Source of the DNA: a bacterium
GTDB lineage: Bacteria; Margulisbacteria; Marinamargulisbacteria; JAAEMD01
Assembly (NCBI GenBank): GCA_024225875.1
Contig: JAAEMD010000354.1
Span: 1-6,466 of the forward strand
Direction: 5' to 3'
DNA length: 6,466 bases
A program made the translations under genes and the position numbers. Positions 1 to 5,776 of this stretch are shown in pieces. Numbering within the stretch: the first letter of the stretch is position 1; each line of letters starts with the position of its first letter. The notes under the pieces are model-generated. The model had not been told where the DNA came from and made no database searches. It saw only the letters and a list, made by a program, of their open reading frames with translations.

Positions 1-19
1 GAGGATATTCTCATTTGGC

Positions 20-53
20 CGAATCTTAACTTTGTCACAAAAGTTAAGATTCG
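20..53. repeat. Perfect 14-bp hairpin
   Basis: CGAATCTTAACTTT (20-33) is followed by a 6-nt loop GTCACA and its exact reverse complement (40-53). Neither strand has a T-run after the stem, so it does not look like a simple intrinsic terminator. Its stem core (TCTTAAC/GTTAAGA) faintly resembles the TTCTAAC/GTTAGAA ends of the element at 2350-2547. It lies about 210 nt beyond the Kelch gene stop codon. It could be an mRNA-end structure, a protein-binding palindrome or an element remnant; the function is unknown. Confidence 0.6.
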
Positions 54-110
54 ATGAACATGTGTATTCGAGTGATATTTCATTATTCCAACGGAAATCA
101 GCTTGAGTTT

Positions 111-256
111 ATTGGTTCTCCTCCTTTTTGTGGGGTTTTTGCTAAATGACATCTAATCCCATTTACAACATAGCTGTATAGGGCCTTGAATATTGGGTTT
201 TATAACCTTAAATTTGATCCGATTTCAAAAAATCCACAAAAGGGAAGAGAACCATT
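111..256. repeat. 146-bp imperfect palindromic element (D) at the 3' end of the Kelch gene
   Basis: The left arm 111-140 (starts ATTGGTTCTCCTCC) pairs with the inverted arm around 228-256 (ends GAGAACCATT). About 23 of 28 positions agree, with a small indel near the inner end. About 86 nt lie between the arms and contain no ORF. The right arm ends 9 nt beyond the TAA of the Kelch gene, so a transcript of that gene would run straight into this potential long hairpin. A third arm, nearly identical to the left one, lies at 2254-2283 on the other side of the gene. The element could be a MITE, a terminator-like 3' structure or a recombination site. Confidence 0.6.
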
Positions 257-265
257 ATTTTTTTG

Positions 266-1936
266 TTACTCTCTGTCGGGATCGTACTCCTCTACATTTA
301 TTTTTCCATCGTTAGCATAAAACACATAAATTTTACCATCTACAACTGCTGATTTGCCTTTTTGAGTACTACTGAGCATAGGACTGACGGTTGTCCATGT
401 ATGTAATTCAGGATCGTACATTTCCACAACATTGGTAGATCCCTTACAGTTTCTGCCACCGATTGTATAGAGCTTATTATTGAGTTCTACAACAGACAGG
501 TCTGCACGAACTGTGGGCATTGATTTTACTGAAGTCCATTCCCAATCGGAAAAAGGATTTAATTTAAAACAGTTTTTAAAATATTCCGCCCGCTTACAAC
601 TTACATACTGTGGGTTAGCTCTTACGCCTCCACAAATATATATTCTTCGGTTTTCACCCATACCTAAAGCGGCCCCCCCCAGTCTAGGCATTCTGGGCAT
701 TTTTGAGCCGAAACCTGACGCACCTTCAGGATATACAAATTCAACAGCTGATGAACCTCCCAACGTAACAATCATACCATCTATTTCAACAGCAATATGT
801 CGTCCAGAAGACTTCATGGAGGGCGAAATTGTACTCCAACTATCCAGAACTGGATCATATTCAAAAATGGTAGTGCCTGTTACATAAAGTTTACCATTAA
901 TTGCTACACTGCCATGATTTGATCGTTCTGACGGCATAGACGCCCCGGTACTCCAGGAATTAGTAGCCACATCGTAAATATTTAACGTATTGATCTGACT
1001 TCCACTCTGACTTCCACCGGTTATATATATTTTTCTATCGATAGCAGCGGCACTGTAACCGGCTGTAATGGGTGATGTAAGAGGAGTTTTTCGATACCAA
1101 GGCGGGTAAGATGCTTGAAAACCATCCGGGGAGCTTAAATTTGTTGAAACCAATCCCAATTCCCTGTTCTTTTTCATCCAGGTTGTAAAGCCACCGCCAT
1201 TGTTGCTATAAGAAAAGGAATACCGATAGGCAGCCGGTCCGATTCCGGCTTTGTAGTATTCTTTTTCGGAAATGGTATAGGATTCATCATTGGGACAAAC
1301 TGTTCCGACACCGGGGAAATACTCACATTGACCTTGCTTTTTGTATCGTTTTGCCATAATCGCCGATGTACTGATATAATTATTTGAAACATTTGTTTCT
1401 AAAGTCTCAATCTTACTGGTTCCAAAATCTGTAAAAAACCCTCCACCTTCCCATTGTGTTGAAGCAGCGACAAATATAACTTCAAATGTAGTTCCATTTG
1501 TTGAACCATAAATCTGATTGTCAGATATTGCAATATGGGTCCATTTTGGAGAAAATTGAAAATTGTTTGAATCAGTTGTTTTTCCTGTAGTCAGTAACGG
1601 ATAAGCATCCAGATCCCCAACCGAACTATGTGCACCTAGTGTGATAGTAAAAGAACCGGAATCGGAACTTGATGAATTCGAGTCCTGGCTTCCAGAGCGT
1701 TTGTAGCTTGACCAATAATACTCCCAGTAATCGCCCTCAGTTAACACAAAATCAAATCCGCTGTAATATTCAGGTGTTTGATTTAAATCTGTATCATTTT
1801 CATCTGAACCCGTGTCATTTTCATTTGATCTGGAGGATGATTCACCATCGATAACTCCATCGTTGCCTTCATCATTACAGGCAAATATTACGAAAAATAA
1901 AAGGACGAATACAAAAAATTTTATACATCGTTTCAT
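266..1936 (-). CDS. Kelch-repeat surface lipoprotein
   Basis: Predicted 556-residue exported lipoprotein with a C-terminal Kelch beta-propeller, probably a surface protein that binds protein or glycan; no enzymatic motif is visible. Residues 1-19 form a basic then hydrophobic signal peptide ending in IFAC, with the lipidated Cys at 20 followed by NDE. Residues 21-58 are an acidic Ser/Asp/Asn linker containing a 7-residue duplication (NDT repeats at about 38-51). Residues 60-280 form a Tyr/Trp-rich domain I do not recognise, with a Cys pair near 204 and 214 that could be a disulfide. From about 291 there are five to six Kelch units with typical signatures: KIYITGG (302-308), KLYVTG, IYICGG, KLYTIGG, KIYVFY, each followed by YDP...W-type strands. 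The last unit stops at YDPDRE, so the propeller may close with an N-terminal strand or the C-terminus may be slightly shortened. The start is supported by AGGAG 6-7 nt upstream. A G8 run lies on the coding strand. The lipobox and fold class are seen; the ligand is unknown. Confidence 0.88.
   Translation of the reverse strand: MKRCIKFFVFVLLFFVIFACNDEGNDGVIDGESSSRSNENDTGSDENDTDLNQTPEYYSGFDFVLTEGDYWEYYWSSYKRSGSQDSNSSSSDSGSFTITLGAHSSVGDLDAYPLLTTGKTTDSNNFQFSPKWTHIAISDNQIYGSTNGTTFEVIFVAASTQWEGGGFFTDFGTSKIETLETNVSNNYISTSAIMAKRYKKQGQCEYFPGVGTVCPNDESYTISEKEYYKAGIGPAAYRYSFSYSNNGGGFTTWMKKNRELGLVSTNLSSPDGFQASYPPWYRKTPLTSPITAGYSAAAIDRKIYITGGSQSGSQINTLNIYDVATNSWSTGASMPSERSNHGSVAINGKLYVTGTTIFEYDPVLDSWSTISPSMKSSGRHIAVEIDGMIVTLGGSSAVEFVYPEGASGFGSKMPRMPRLGGAALGMGENRRIYICGGVRANPQYVSCKRAEYFKNCFKLNPFSDWEWTSVKSMPTVRADLSVVELNNKLYTIGGRNCKGSTNVVEMYDPELHTWTTVSPMLSSTQKGKSAVVDGKIYVFYANDGKINVEEYDPDRE
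673..680 (-). repeat. Coding-strand G8 homopolymer in the Kelch gene
   Basis: Eight consecutive C on the plus strand read as CTG GGG GGG GCC on the coding strand (L419-G420-G421-A422, inside a Kelch unit). A G8 run stands out in an AT-rich gene. A one-base slip would remove the last part of the propeller. Whether it varies is inference. Confidence 0.7.
1791..1832 (-). repeat. Two 21-bp tandem units in the lipoprotein linker
   Basis: Two adjacent 21-bp units (1791-1811 and 1812-1832) share GTRTCATTTTCATYTGA. On the coding strand they give the duplicated acidic heptad NENDTGS/DENDTDL just after the lipidation site. The unit is a multiple of three, so copy number could change without a frameshift. 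Confidence 0.6.
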
Positions 1937-1955
1937 GATTATCTCCTGATTTTAT

Positions 1956-1978
1956 TTAAATGTTAAATGAAGATTCTC
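1956..1978. repeat. Solo end resembling the TIR of nested element C
   Basis: TTAAATGTTAAATGAA (1956-1971) is an exact 16-nt match to the outer end of element C at 5366-5381 (inverted). Similarity continues as GATTCTC against AATTCGC. No matching opposite end is visible between 1980 and 2340, so this may be a decayed or solo end. It lies about 20 nt upstream of the Kelch start codon, next to its ribosome binding site, and could contribute to that gene's 5' leader. Confidence 0.4.
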
Positions 1979-2349
1979 TAAACGGGGTACAAGCACTATT
2001 CATATATCTTTACAGGATATTCCAGTACTAATTTAATAGTATAGGAATTTCCATCCTGAAGCTCCTAAAAGTCCGCCGTGAGGCGCTAATTTATTTATTT
2101 TTTTTCTAAATACTTCTAAATCGAGCTATGAAAACTGAATATACTAAGACGAGCTGACGTCCACAACCCAAATCTCAAAAAAATATCGCTTAAGATCGCG
2201 GCTACCGTCATAGGGACGGGACACTTCTAATCTCAAAAATTTAATTTAATTCTAAAAACCCCACAAAAAGGAGGAGAGCCAATCCTTTTTCTGATACAAG
2301 TGAGACAAATCTAAAGTATGTAGAGGTATATGAAAAATAAAGAAAGGGA
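1979..2349. other. Noncoding gap upstream of the Kelch gene
   Basis: I see no credible gene on either strand. The stretch should hold the promoter of the minus-strand Kelch gene, but no convincing -35/-10 pair stands out. It contains a 4-bp CGCC-GTGA-GGCG hairpin (2074-2085) before a T-rich tract (too weak to call a terminator), a short repeated motif AATCTCAAAAA near 2170 and 2230, and the third D arm at 2254-2283. Confidence 0.5.
2254..2283. repeat. Third arm of the D inverted repeat
   Basis: This 30-bp sequence (AAAAACCCCACAAAAAGGAG...) is the reverse complement of 111-140 with one mismatch (29/30). It is in direct orientation to the weaker arm at about 228-256. With the arm at 111 it brackets the whole Kelch gene as a 2.17-kb unit. 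No partner arm is visible beside it and no target-site duplication can be seen outside the pair. Confidence 0.7.
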
Positions 2350-2547
2350 CTGATTCTAACGGATTTGTTGGGTATATTTTATGTGGTATTTCAATAAGTT
2401 ATTTACTGTCACATTATTATATTTTGGTATTTATTATGTATTTTGGGTTAAGATTCCACCCCTTTGAAGCGTAGTGTTTAAGCTGATAACCTGTCCGTTT
2501 GCTTGTGGGAGTGGTTCATTACTATCCAACAAATCCGTTAGAATCAG
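2350..2547 (+). mobile_element. MITE-like element A (198 bp, perfect 22-bp TIRs)
   Basis: The ends are exact inverted repeats of 22 bp: 2350-2371 starting CTGATTCTAACGGATTTG and 2526-2547 ending CCGTTAGAATCAG. The ~154-bp interior has no ORF long enough for a transposase, so the element would have to be moved by a transposase elsewhere. A second, inverted and damaged copy lies at 4928-5468, which proves this is a repeated unit. The CTGA start recalls the ends of IS4-group elements such as IS10 and IS50, but the match is too short to assign a family. No target duplication is visible in the flanks. The right end is 11 nt from the stop codon of the hydrolase gene, so its palindrome may also act as that transcript's 3' end. 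Copy A keeps the uninterrupted form (AAACACTACG on its minus strand) of the site hit by element C in copy B. Confidence 0.8.
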
Positions 2548-2558
2548 AAAAAAAATCA

Positions 2559-4430
2559 TCACTCCTTAAGAAGGTCTGGATTTTCAGTATAATAGATTTG
2601 AAATACTTCTAACCACTTCTCAGCCATAAATCGGAAACCTTCGCTGTTAGGGTGAAAGTTATCAATAAATGTTTCTGAAATAGGAAATCTTACGCCATTT
2701 ACCTCTTGTGTAAAGTGTGCATAAAAATCAAGCGCATTTGCCTGAGGTAACCAATTAGAAAAATCGGGATCTTGAAATAGGTTTGAAATTTGATTGTTAT
2801 ATTCCTTGATTAGAAGGTTCAAGCCCTCATTATCTGGATTCTCATATAAAGGGCCATTAACCTGACCGCCCCTTGTAATAGGCGGTTTGGCGATAAATAT
2901 TTTTGCAAAAGGTGCTTGAGCGATTATTCTTTCAAAAATTTCAGACATATAACCTATAAATTCATTAGGGGTTAATCCAGATGTCTGATAGTTTGAATCA
3001 TTTGTACCATATTGTATTAAAAAACCATCACTATCTGGATAGTTGCTTAGAATCGTATTAATACGATATGGTGCAAAACGTTCTTCATCAGACGGGTAAC
3101 GTTCCTCTAAAGCATCTAATGTCATAGCTCTGCCAATCCCCTCATTATAAACAGCATGTGGTATACCTGTATTTTCGGTTAAAAAATCACTTAAAACAGG
3201 CGTATAACCACCGCAAGGACCTCTCAGAGGTCTTATAGTACGATTAACGCGTCCATCTTTCGATACATTGTCATCAAGCGAAATATTATTATCATACTCT
3301 ACATGACCTTCGGTTATACTATCGCCAATGGCGACATAGTAATAACCACGCGCTATCTTTTCAATTTTAGCATAAGCAGCATCATTATCCTGAATTTTTT
3401 GGTGTTGTTGGTTAATCACAAACACTTCCAAGGTATGCTCACCAAAACGTACGCCATTAAAAGTTTCTATATAGGGCTCTTCAAAGTCAATGGACGCTTG
3501 CACTGAATTTTGTATCCGATCATTTGTTAATACAAACTTTACACCATACCCTTCTGGTATAGCACCTGCATCAACTACAACAGGAATATTATTTGCACTA
3601 CTAATTGAAAGTGACGAAGGTGTCTCGCTTGTATCAAAAGAAATCTGCTCAAAGCTCGATAAAGGTGTTACCTCTGGCGCCTCAGAGCAAAGCGTCTTAT
3701 TATCTTGTTGAATAAGATTGACAGTTGCATTGGAGTTACCTTGATCGATTACTGTTGGTGAACCTAAGTAGGTTACATTAACAACGTTCTCAGCGATGAT
3801 ACCAAGAGAGTTAATAACACCAACATTTATAGTAATATCATCAGGAACGTTTTCCTCAATATTCAAAGCTGCAAACTCTGCACATAGCGCTTCAGCTAAA
3901 AAGCTACCTGATGAGCGTAGCGTAGTACTCAAGGTCGTTACCTGACCATTAACAATTAAATCGCCAGAACCACCAACAGTGATATCAACAGTATTTGCTA
4001 TAAGCCCTTCAAGTTCAACTTTTGAAGATCCTATGGTTTCAATAGCAGTGATTGTTTCAGGGGTTTTAATTTCAACCTCAAAGGGTTTTTCGGAATGAAT
4101 ATCTTCTGAGTTAGTAAGTATAAGTGTATCACTATCACTGCTTTGCGTATATTCTATACTTTCATTAAACACAATTAAACTATGTGATAAGCTCGGATCA
4201 CATGTTAATGTGATCTTATAATCAACATTTTGGTTGTTAATTTGCAATCGACTAAAATTAACTACCTCTACACTTTTTTTCTTCTCTACACTTTTTTTTT
4301 TCTCTACACTTTTTTCCTTCTCTACACTTTTTTCCTTTGGATTATCATCATCTGAGCAAGCAAAGATAAAGCATGCGGTCAACACCAGACAGAAAAAATA
4401 GACAACTCTAAATATATTTTTTTTAAACAT
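2559..4430 (-). CDS. Lipoprotein with head-GIN-like, Ig-like and SGNH/GDSL hydrolase domains
   Basis: Predicted 623-residue exported esterase or lipase-type hydrolase; the substrate is unknown, and deacylation or deacetylation of lipid or polysaccharide is plausible from the family. Signal peptide residues 1-24 with lipobox IFAC (Cys25, matching the other lipoprotein); LTAC at Cys20 is an alternative. Residues 32-55 are four KxKSVE hexads forming a basic linker. Residues ~57-240 repeat short beta strands with GSSKVEL, GGSGDL, SSGSFL and VTYLGSP, typical of the putative autotransporter-adhesin head-GIN (DUF2807) beta-helix. Residues ~255-350 are an Ig-like module ending GEHTLEVFV. The hydrolase spans ~363-612. 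Block I is GDSITEG with the nucleophile Ser371. Block II Gly is near 431-433 (NEGIG). Block III is YGTND with Asn477. Block V is DNFH with Asp590 and His593. All catalytic blocks are intact. The start is supported by GAGGAG 4-6 nt upstream; tandem TGA TGA ends the gene. Upstream lies a 30-bp repeat shared with the GNAT remnant. Confidence 0.9.
   Translation of the reverse strand: MFKKNIFRVVYFFCLVLTACFIFACSDDDNPKEKSVEKEKSVEKKKSVEKKKSVEVVNFSRLQINNQNVDYKITLTCDPSLSHSLIVFNESIEYTQSSDSDTLILTNSEDIHSEKPFEVEIKTPETITAIETIGSSKVELEGLIANTVDITVGGSGDLIVNGQVTTLSTTLRSSGSFLAEALCAEFAALNIEENVPDDITINVGVINSLGIIAENVVNVTYLGSPTVIDQGNSNATVNLIQQDNKTLCSEAPEVTPLSSFEQISFDTSETPSSLSISSANNIPVVVDAGAIPEGYGVKFVLTNDRIQNSVQASIDFEEPYIETFNGVRFGEHTLEVFVINQQHQKIQDNDAAYAKIEKIARGYYYVAIGDSITEGHVEYDNNISLDDNVSKDGRVNRTIRPLRGPCGGYTPVLSDFLTENTGIPHAVYNEGIGRAMTLDALEERYPSDEERFAPYRINTILSNYPDSDGFLIQYGTNDSNYQTSGLTPNEFIGYMSEIFERIIAQAPFAKIFIAKPPITRGGQVNGPLYENPDNEGLNLLIKEYNNQISNLFQDPDFSNWLPQANALDFYAHFTQEVNGVRFPISETFIDNFHPNSEGFRFMAEKWLEVFQIYYTENPDLLKE
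4267..4338 (-). repeat. Four 18-bp in-frame tandem repeats (KxKSVE linker)
   Basis: Four consecutive 18-bp units (starts at 4267, 4285, 4303 and 4321), each beginning TCTACACTTTTTT on the plus strand, encode KEKSVE, KEKSVE, KKKSVE and KKKSVE just after the lipidation site. The units differ at only a few pyrimidine positions. Unit 2 contains a T10 run (4292-4301; A10 on the coding strand). Unit-number changes would keep the frame and only alter the spacer between membrane anchor and domains. Slippage in the A10 run would shift the frame. Confidence 0.85.
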
Positions 4431-4465
4431 AATACTCCTCTCTCAAAAATATTTTATAAAAATAC

Positions 4466-4495
4466 AATAAAAACAACCATTATGGACTGGGAGCC
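4466..4495 (-). repeat. 30-bp direct repeat, copy 1, in the hydrolase leader
   Basis: AATAAAAACAACCATTATGG then ACTGGGAGCC matches 4837-4866 at 29 of 30 positions. It contains the odd palindrome CCATTATGG. It lies 35 nt upstream of the hydrolase start codon, a position close to that of copy 2 relative to the next gene. It could be a shared upstream regulatory or leader element, or the scar or junction of a duplicated or integrated segment. Confidence 0.75.
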
Positions 4496-4531
4496 CATAA
4501 ATAAATTGCAACTGAAAGTCACATTTTAGGC

Positions 4532-4554
4532 TAAAGGGTGCGTCCTACCCTTTA
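4532..4554. repeat. 8-bp hairpin after the GNAT-like remnant
   Basis: TAAAGGGT (4532-4539), 7-nt loop, ACCCTTTA (4547-4554) form a perfect 8-bp stem. On the minus strand it starts 23 nt after the TGA of the GNAT-like remnant. It is not followed by a clear T-run, so a terminator role is weak. Nearby TTTTAGGC (4525-4532) has its reverse complement GCCTAAAA at 4831-4838, so a short inverted repeat also brackets the remnant. Confidence 0.45.
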
Positions 4555-4577
4555 CACACGCTTGATACTTGGGCCTG

Positions 4578-4793
4578 TCAGAGAATTTGTATCCAATAAA
4601 ACGCTTGTACAGATGTCATACAATCCCAACCACTTCCGTATTGAGATTCACCTATGATTTCGTCATTTTCTTTACAAGCCACCATAAATGGACGAAAATT
4701 CCATTTGTATTTATCAATATTAGACGATTCAATTCCGTTTTCGATAATATTGATCTCTTTATCATTAAAAACGTCTTTTCTCTCAATTTTCAT
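4578..4793 (-). pseudogene. Truncated GNAT acetyltransferase-like ORF (71 aa)
   Basis: Seventy-one codons that resemble the N-terminal half of a small GCN5-related N-acetyltransferase: an early helix (DKEINIIENGI), an Asn-containing stretch, then PFMVACKENDEIIGE and YGSGWDCMT...AF, matching the usual beta2-beta3-beta4 order (PF.v..k.d.iiG...y...) of this superfamily. Such proteins are usually about 140-150 residues. Here the ORF stops before the acetyl-CoA-binding (R/Q)xxGxG/A loop, so it should not be catalytic. AAGGAA 9 nt upstream and an ATG make translation possible. The gene sits between two copies of a 30-bp direct repeat, which defines a 371-bp unit. The GNAT assignment is by eye and weak; a short hypothetical protein of another family remains possible. 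Confidence 0.4.
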
Positions 4794-4836
4794 TTTCCAA
4801 ATTTCCTTATTATTTTTATGGGTGTGTCCCGCCTAA

Positions 4837-4866
4837 AATAAAATCAACCATTATGGACTGGGAGCC
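4837..4866 (-). repeat. 30-bp direct repeat, copy 2, in the GNAT-remnant leader
   Basis: This matches 4466-4495 at 29 of 30 positions, in the same orientation, 371 bp away. Its proximal end is 43 nt upstream of the 71-codon ORF. The similarity ends abruptly on both sides. The two copies bracket exactly the remnant plus its downstream hairpin. Confidence 0.75.
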
Positions 4867-4927
4867 TACTGTTGGATTAGATGCAAAGATGATACTAAAT
4901 ATATAAAGTATCAAGAGAAACAAGAAA

Positions 4928-5468
4928 TTGTTGGATAGTAATGAACCACTCCCACAAGCAAACGGACAGGCTATCAGCTTAAACACTACTCAAATGTTAA
5001 ATGAAAATTCGCATATTTTCTTTAATTGATTTCTCTATCAGCATTTACAAGTGTCACTTCATGTTAAAGCCTAAATTTTAAAAATGTAGCATGTTATTAC
5101 CATGGAAATACCTATTTTTATTGAAGTCAATACTGATTATTTACAGCTAAGTTAACTTTATTAAGTAGAATTTAAAACCGATAATATACATGGCTTAACC
5201 ATTGATTGGTAGGCTAATTAAAAATTAAACTGAATCTGATTTAAATCATTGATTAATAAAGGCTAACGGAGAGCAAAGTCTGTAAAATGACATAAAGTAG
5301 GCTTTAAGCAAAAATGACATTTATAATTATCCAATTTTTTAGGGTTTACGTAAGTTTTGCGAATTTTCATTTAACATTTAAGCACTACGCTTCAAAGGGG
5401 TGGAGTCTTAACCCAAAATACTAATAAATACCACATAAAAATATACCCAACAAATCCGTTAGAATCAG
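4928..5468 (-). mobile_element. MITE-like element B, inverted copy of A, interrupted and decayed
   Basis: Read as the reverse complement of element A, B runs from 4928 (TTGTTGGATAG...) to 5468. Its right 22-bp TIR (5447-5468) is identical to the TIRs of A. Its left outer ~15 bp are lost or unrecognisable. B has two further differences: a 393-bp insertion (element C, 4990-5382), and a 41-bp deletion relative to A near 5434, between two copies of AAATACC. Without the insertion the residual copy is 142 bp. A and B lie in opposite orientations about 3.1 kb apart and bracket the hydrolase gene and the GNAT-like remnant. Confidence 0.8.
4990..5382. mobile_element. Nested MITE-like element C (393 bp, 22-bp TIRs, 6-bp TSD)
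   Basis: Perfect 22-bp inverted ends lie at 4992-5013 (AAATGTTAAATGAAAATTCG..) and 5358-5379. The target CACTAC is duplicated at 4984-4989 and 5383-5388. The uninterrupted target is present once in element A, so this is a clean insertion with a known empty site. The interior is AT-rich with no ORF that could be a transposase. It has a subterminal inverted pair TTAAAGCCTA/TAGGCTTTAA (near 5054 and 5310). C inserted after the A/B family had spread. The transposase family is not identified. Confidence 0.85.
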
Positions 5469-5537
5469 CTAAATTCTCTTCAAAAAGAAATATTATCATT
5501 ACTTGAAGTTCCTGTTGAGGCTTTTTCATATAAATCC

Positions 5538-5663
5538 CTATTTAATTCGGGGTAAAAACCGTACCTTATCACTTTTAGAAATTTGTGATGAGACGTTTAA
5601 ATAAAAATAAAAATATAGTTTTTCAAAGAGCGAAATCAGAGTTACAAATAAAGTTTTTTTCAT
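5538..5663 (-). CDS. Possible 41-aa ORF with secretion-signal-like N-terminus
   Basis: ATG at 5661-5663 is preceded by AAAGGAAA with 8-nt spacing and opens MKKTLFVTLISLF, which looks like the start of a signal peptide. It then changes to FEKLYFYFYLNV and a basic tail ending at TAG. There is no recognisable mature domain. It most likely represents the 5' end of a decayed secreted-protein gene, with a frameshift after the hydrophobic start, or chance. It directly follows another signal-peptide-like ORF on the same strand. Confidence 0.25.
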   Translation of the reverse strand: MKKTLFVTLISLFEKLYFYFYLNVSSQISKSDKVRFLPRIK

Positions 5664-5677
5664 TTTTTTATTTTCCT

Positions 5678-5776
5678 TTAAAATTCAGCAATCCATGATT
5701 GCTCCTGGCTTTTAACTGAAGATGTGAACAAACATAACAAAATAAAACTTAGCAAAACATTCATACTTTTTCTCAT
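5678..5776 (-). pseudogene. Signal-peptide-only ORF, remnant of a secreted protein gene
   Basis: From ATG 5774-5776 the frame reads MRKSMNVLLSFILLCLF then TSSVKSQEQSWIAEF and stop (32 aa). This is a textbook Sec signal peptide (basic n-region, 11-residue hydrophobic core, VKS-Q cleavage site) with only a few mature residues. An in-frame ATG at 5780-5782 exists, but the GGAA upstream is too close to it, so the inner Met fits better. A TATAAT (5798-5803, minus strand) lies about 20 nt upstream, without a good -35. Likely a gene truncated by mutation; a real small secreted peptide is possible. Confidence 0.4.

Noticed and set aside
480..887. Plus-strand open frame of 135 codons
   Set aside because: It is fully antisense to the Kelch gene, has no recognisable domain, and the minus-strand protein has a clear signal peptide and Kelch motifs.
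1174..1392. 72-codon minus-strand frame
   Set aside because: It lies inside the Kelch lipoprotein coding region in another frame; no domain or ribosome binding site supports it.
2074..2110. CGCC-GTGA-GGCG hairpin followed by T-rich DNA as a plus-strand terminator
   Set aside because: The stem is only 4 bp and there is no plus-strand gene upstream to terminate.
2350..2547. Element A as a CRISPR or tandem repeat array
   Set aside because: There is only one inverted pair of ends, with no regularly spaced direct repeats and no cas genes.
3303..3711. Two plus-strand frames of 67 and 73 codons
   Set aside because: Both are antisense shadows of the GIN/SGNH lipoprotein.
4569..4841. Plus-strand frames of 90 and 60 codons
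   Set aside because: They overlap the minus-strand GNAT-like ORF and show only AT-rich hydrophobic composition; the minus strand has the better ribosome binding site and similarity.
4891..4912. GATACT/AGTATC hairpin
   Set aside because: A 6-bp AT-rich stem with a 10-nt loop is expected by chance in this composition.
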